A DNA stretch of 64,000 nt from contig NZ_JAOVZW010000008.1 of NCBI RefSeq assembly GCF_026460885.1, forward strand, positions 62,001 through 126,000, given 5' to 3'. Position numbers and translations under genes: made by a program. This document shows, piece after piece, positions 60,617 through 64,000 of this stretch. The first letter of the stretch is position 1. Every line of letters begins with the position of its first letter. Below the pieces are notes generated by a model, which was not told the DNA's origin, made no database searches, and saw only the letters and a program-made list of their open reading frames with translations. The stretch comes from Chryseobacterium formosum. Lineage in GTDB: Bacteria; Bacteroidota; Bacteroidia; Flavobacteriales; Weeksellaceae.

Positions 60617-62443
60617 ATGAATCAGGAAAGAATAAAAGATAGAATATTAAGAAGAGCCGCAAGACTTTGGGGTTATAATGAATTGGAGGCTGAAACTTCC
60701 TTTGACCCGATTGTGAGCCTACTTCTTTCTGCAACTGCTTCTGAGCTTGAAAAATTAGGTTTTGAGCTTGAAAGTTCACGCTCAAGAATTATAGAAAGAA
60801 TTCTCGAAATTATGTTTCCGGAAGAGGTTTCGGGAGTTATTCCTTCAAGATCTTTAATTCAGATTTTTCCTTTAGAAAATCAGTCTAAAATATCATTATA
60901 CAGTCATTTTAAGACCAGTAAACGTATTCATAATGTCTACAATCCAAGTGAAAGCGGAAGTAAAGATATTTTCTTTTGTCCGACTATTGAAGCGAAGTTA
61001 ATCACAGCAAAAGTAGAATATATTGCTTACGGAAATACTTTAAACCATATTGAAAGCTTCTTTTTTACAGATTTATTGACAAAATCTGATCATCATATTC
61101 CTTCAGGAGAAATGTGGGTAGGAATTCGCTGCAAAGAAAAGACAGATATTGAAAATCTGATGTTTCATATCGACATTAATAACAATTATCAAAAAGAACT
61201 GTTTTTTTATTATTTCAGGCAGGCAAAAATTTATTTCGGAGAAAAAGAATTTTCATTACAAGAAGGGTATAATGTAGATAAGGAAGGTCTTAATCTTGAA
61301 AATATTATTACAAAGAATTATTCAGACTTAGAGCATATTTATAAAGATGTCAATCAGTATTATTTTTCTAATTTTTTCACATTAAAAGAAAAGTTATCCT
61401 ATGCTGATAAACCTGAAAAAGAAGAGCTTTTTGAAAAATATTTTAAGGGCAATAAGCTTTCAGAAGACGATAATATTATTTGGCTGAAATTCAAATTTTC
61501 TGAAGCTGTTGTAAGCGAAGTTTTGGAAAATGTGAGTGTTACACTCAATTGTATTCCTGTTGTGAATATTCATAATATATCGTCGTACCATAGAGTTACG
61601 GGAAGACTTAATATTATTCCGATACAATCTGATGATTATTTCCTGGATCTCGATTATGTGTCGGATGACAGAGGAAGAAGGTTTGATGTGAAAAATTATA
61701 CTGCTGAAAACAATGGTATTTCTGCAGTTTTAAGAAAAGGTGGAGTGTCGAGATTTGATCAGAGAGGAGCTTCAGAATTGTTGCAATATCTTTTAGAACT
61801 TATCAAAGATGAAACGGCTGCATTTTCTGGGATTGGTGGAGATTCTGCGAAAGAAACATTGAGACAAATTAACCAAAATGTTGCGGCATTACATCAATTG
61901 GCGAAAGAAAAAAGCTTTTCACAAGCCAATAATCCATATCTAGTTATAACTGCAGATTCGCAAGATTCTGAAATAGCCTGTAATATTTCTTACTGGCTCA
62001 CAACTGCAGAGGAAGGGAATGAGATTAAACCTGCTACAGTGTTAACAGTTGAAGGTTCTAATGCTGTAACGCTGGATAAAACAGCAGTAATGATAAAATC
62101 ATCAACCGGTGGTAGAAAGAGTTTGTCTCCACAAGATAAAATTTTAGAATACAGAAATTCTTTGTTAACAAGAGGTAGAATTGTGACAGTGGCGGATATA
62201 AGAATTTTTGGATTAAATCATTTTAAAAATACCATAAAGGATGTTGAGGTTTCTAAAGGAACTAAAAAAGAAGTTTCTTTAAAAGGAGGATTTAGCAGAA
62301 CCATTGACATCTATTTAGTCAGAAATTCGGATGTGAAAGACTCAATAAAAGACTCGGAATGGGATTATTTATGTGAAAGTTTTTTATTAAAACTAAAAAA
62401 TGCCTCGGCAAACATATATCCTTACAGAATTTTTGAAAAATAA
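60617..62443 (+). CDS. tssF: T6SS baseplate protein TssF
   Basis: A 608-residue protein, the normal TssF size. The N-terminal RAARLWGYNELEAETSFDPI and SRIIERILEIMFPEEVSGVIP form the TssF-like start. The central beta domains (SVTLNCIPVVNIHNIS, DDRGRRFDVKNYTAENNG) and the C-terminal QDKILEYRNSLLTRGRIVTV also fit. TssF binds TssG in the baseplate wedge. Confidence 0.9.
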   Translation: MNQERIKDRILRRAARLWGYNELEAETSFDPIVSLLLSATASELEKLGFELESSRSRIIERILEIMFPEEVSGVIPSRSLIQIFPLENQSKISLYSHFKTSKRIHNVYNPSESGSKDIFFCPTIEAKLITAKVEYIAYGNTLNHIESFFFTDLLTKSDHHIPSGEMWVGIRCKEKTDIENLMFHIDINNNYQKELFFYYFRQAKIYFGEKEFSLQEGYNVDKEGLNLENIITKNYSDLEHIYKDVNQYYFSNFFTLKEKLSYADKPEKEELFEKYFKGNKLSEDDNIIWLKFKFSEAVVSEVLENVSVTLNCIPVVNIHNISSYHRVTGRLNIIPIQSDDYFLDLDYVSDDRGRRFDVKNYTAENNGISAVLRKGGVSRFDQRGASELLQYLLELIKDETAAFSGIGGDSAKETLRQINQNVAALHQLAKEKSFSQANNPYLVITADSQDSEIACNISYWLTTAEEGNEIKPATVLTVEGSNAVTLDKTAVMIKSSTGGRKSLSPQDKILEYRNSLLTRGRIVTVADIRIFGLNHFKNTIKDVEVSKGTKKEVSLKGGFSRTIDIYLVRNSDVKDSIKDSEWDYLCESFLLKLKNASANIYPYRIFEK

Positions 62444-62514
62444 AAATATCACTTAAAAAAGTTTTATGATATTCAAAACTAAACACAATTATTAACCCTT
62501 TAAAAAAACACACT

Positions 62515-62979
62515 ATGTTATCAAACAAAGGAATTGGTGGGAATGAAGTTCCACTAGATGCGAGTGAGGCGATTTTCGAAATCCCTCAAAACAGAACGCT
62601 TTTAGCACAAAAACTTACAGCAGAAGATCCTGTAAAACCAGAATTGGTAGAAGGTCTTACTACTATTGACAAAGTTTTTGAGCATTTCAAACCTGAAATA
62701 AAAGTAGATTTTGAAGACGCAGCAGGATCTGTGAAAATGGAAAACTTAAAATTCAAAAACTTGGGTGATTTCGGTACCAAAGGAATTACAGGACAGAGCG
62801 GATTTTTAAGTGGTCTTGAAACGGAGAAAGATCAGTACCAAAAAATTATCAAGCAATTGAAAACAAACAAAATTCTAAAGGCTGCTTTGGAAGATCCTGA
62901 TGCTAAAAAAGGATTGGTAGATACTCTTCAATCTTTAATTAAAGAGTTGGAAAGCAATAATACGACAAATAACAACTAA
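62515..62979 (+). CDS. tssB: T6SS contractile sheath small subunit TssB
   Basis: A 154-residue protein. The TssB pattern is visible in TTIDKVFEHFKPEIKVDFED, then KFKNLGDFGTKGIT and the C-terminal helix with LKTNKILKAALEDPDAKKGL. TssB with TssC forms the contractile tube whose shortening drives the needle. The gap of 71 bases before it holds no clear promoter; tssC follows by 11 bases. Confidence 0.92.
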   Translation: MLSNKGIGGNEVPLDASEAIFEIPQNRTLLAQKLTAEDPVKPELVEGLTTIDKVFEHFKPEIKVDFEDAAGSVKMENLKFKNLGDFGTKGITGQSGFLSGLETEKDQYQKIIKQLKTNKILKAALEDPDAKKGLVDTLQSLIKELESNNTTNNN

Positions 62980-62990
62980 AAACACAAACT

Positions 62991-64000
62991 ATGGCAAAGC
63001 AAGAAGAATCAGTACAGGCAAATGTTGCTCCCGTACTTGAACAAAAAAGAGGAACTGCATCATTAGAAAGCAACCTTAATAAATTAGCAAGATATGGCGG
63101 TTTCGATTTATTGGAAACTTCTATTGAAGGTGTACAAAACATCAATCCAGACAGAAAAGCGAGAAGAAAAATCTTCCTTACAGAATTAGGTAAAGAAAAA
63201 GAAAGAGAAACGCTGAAGAAAACTCTTGAACTTTGGGCAAATGTAATTAGCAATAACGAATCTTTAACAGATATGGTGGCTAACTGCGAAGATCAAAGAA
63301 AATCATCCGAAGATTTACTTTCTAAAAACTTATCAAAAGCAGTTGATATCACAAGAGAATTGGAAGCTAATTACAGAACGGCTGCTTTATTTTATAAGAA
63401 TACAGAATCTGATAAAGTAAAAAATATTACTGTTGTTAACGCTAATTTGGAGCAGTTAAAAGATCTTGATAACACAAGGTTTATTGATACCATTCACGCA
63501 GAATTATCAGATAACTACGATAGATTAGATCTTAAAAATAACTATGGAATTTTGGTGATTCCAGGATATTTAGGATCAAATAAAGTGGTTGAAAAATGGG
63601 CGAAACTGGCTCACGAAAATAAAGTGATGTTGGTTACCGATTTTGAACATCTTGATGAACCGGATGATGTTATGGAAATGTTTGATCAGGCTTATTTGAC
63701 TGGTGGAGATGTTTACAGAGCCAATGTTTTGATGACTTGCAACTGGTTGGTTGGAAGAGGAAGATTCGAAGAAATTAACGAAACTGAGGATTTATTTATT
63801 CCGCCTTCTGCAGCTTTAGCAGGGAAAATTTACCACACTTTAATGTCTCAGGTTACTGCAGGTAAAAAGTTTGGAGGAATCAATGAAGTTGATGGAGTAA
63901 AATTCGATTTGAAGAAAAGTGAAATTGCCAATCTTGAAAATCTTGGATTGATCCCAATGGTAAACGAGTACGGAAAAGTAATGGCATTCTCTGGTAAAAC
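62991..64000 (+). CDS. tssC: T6SS contractile sheath large subunit TssC, 5' part
   Basis: The first 336 residues are in the window; the family is about 450-500 long, so the gene is cut by the window end rather than truncated. TssC features are SLESNLNKLARYGGFDLLET, the NYGILVIPGYLGSNKVVEKW core and MTCNWLVGRGRFEEINE. It is the major sheath subunit and substrate of TssH. It follows tssB by 11 bases. Confidence 0.93.
   Translation, partial: MAKQEESVQANVAPVLEQKRGTASLESNLNKLARYGGFDLLETSIEGVQNINPDRKARRKIFLTELGKEKERETLKKTLELWANVISNNESLTDMVANCEDQRKSSEDLLSKNLSKAVDITRELEANYRTAALFYKNTESDKVKNITVVNANLEQLKDLDNTRFIDTIHAELSDNYDRLDLKNNYGILVIPGYLGSNKVVEKWAKLAHENKVMLVTDFEHLDEPDDVMEMFDQAYLTGGDVYRANVLMTCNWLVGRGRFEEINETEDLFIPPSAALAGKIYHTLMSQVTAGKKFGGINEVDGVKFDLKKSEIANLENLGLIPMVNEYGKVMAFSGK

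Noticed and set aside
1..64000. tRNA, rRNA, tmRNA, insertion sequence or prophage
   Set aside because: Reading both strands showed no tRNA cloverleaf consensus, rRNA stretch, transposase or phage structural gene apart from the phage-like T6SS parts.

Overview
The window is AT-rich DNA from a Bacteroidota bacterium, most likely a Chryseobacterium-like member of the Weeksellaceae/Flavobacteriia. This rests on several signals seen in the sequence. At least a dozen genes sit behind a TAnnTTTG -7 element, the Bacteroidota promoter signature. Four large secreted proteins end in type A sorting domains of the type IX secretion system (T9SS). Many lipoproteins carry a Ser/Cys lipobox followed by Lys. 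A GH92 mannosidase, a TonB-dependent receptor and a Bacteroidota-type T6SS (subtype iii) are also present. No rRNA, tRNA, CRISPR array, IS element or prophage was recognised. The species assignment is an inference.

Layout. 1-4.7 kb: start of a TonB-dependent receptor whose signal-peptide codons are out of frame at an A7 tract, two BON-domain proteins, a glutamate/dicarboxylate symporter, a phytanoyl-CoA dioxygenase-like enzyme and a small gene broken at a T8 tract. 4.8-9.2 kb: GH92 alpha-mannosidase, then Mrp and NfuA-type Fe-S proteins. 9.2-18.4 kb: a DUF3805-like protein, a 1026-residue choice-of-anchor T9SS protein, a small plug-like secreted protein, the ppk1-ppx polyphosphate pair and an M43 metalloprotease. 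18.5-27.4 kb: DnaK, a DUF4142 lipoprotein, a small protein, and a minus-strand group (NAD(P)H oxidoreductase, Crp-like regulator, serine hydrolase, AraC-type regulator, DUF3817, DUF1801, unknown). 27.6-33.4 kb: a T9SS pectate-lyase-like protein, two unknowns and a nucleoid-associated protein. 33.4-39.2 kb: an RDD membrane protein, a bacteriophytochrome kinase with its heme oxygenase, and malate dehydrogenase. 39.2-50.3 kb: an ABC exporter pair, a degenerate AAA ATPase behind two heptamer repeat arrays, a T9SS protein, an FAD oxidoreductase, RF2, DedA, an esterase lipoprotein, an unknown lipoprotein and DUF808.

50.4-64.0 kb is one T6SS-iii locus. Two transcription units diverge from a 124-bp region that holds two outward-facing TATATTTG promoters. 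Leftward are a membrane-anchored PKD protein and TssH/ClpV. Rightward are an NlpC/P60 lipoprotein, TssG, TssN, a DUF3592 protein, TssK, TssO, a secreted protein, a protein of unknown family, TssE, TssF, TssB and TssC, which runs off the window. Together these give the sheath (TssB/C), the sheath-recycling ATPase (TssH), the baseplate (TssE/F/G/K) and the Bacteroidota membrane complex (TssN/O). Hcp, VgrG, PAAR and effectors are not in view and would be expected beyond 64 kb or elsewhere. The least explained parts are the PKD protein, the cell-wall hydrolase, the DUF3592 protein and the 229-residue unknown protein.
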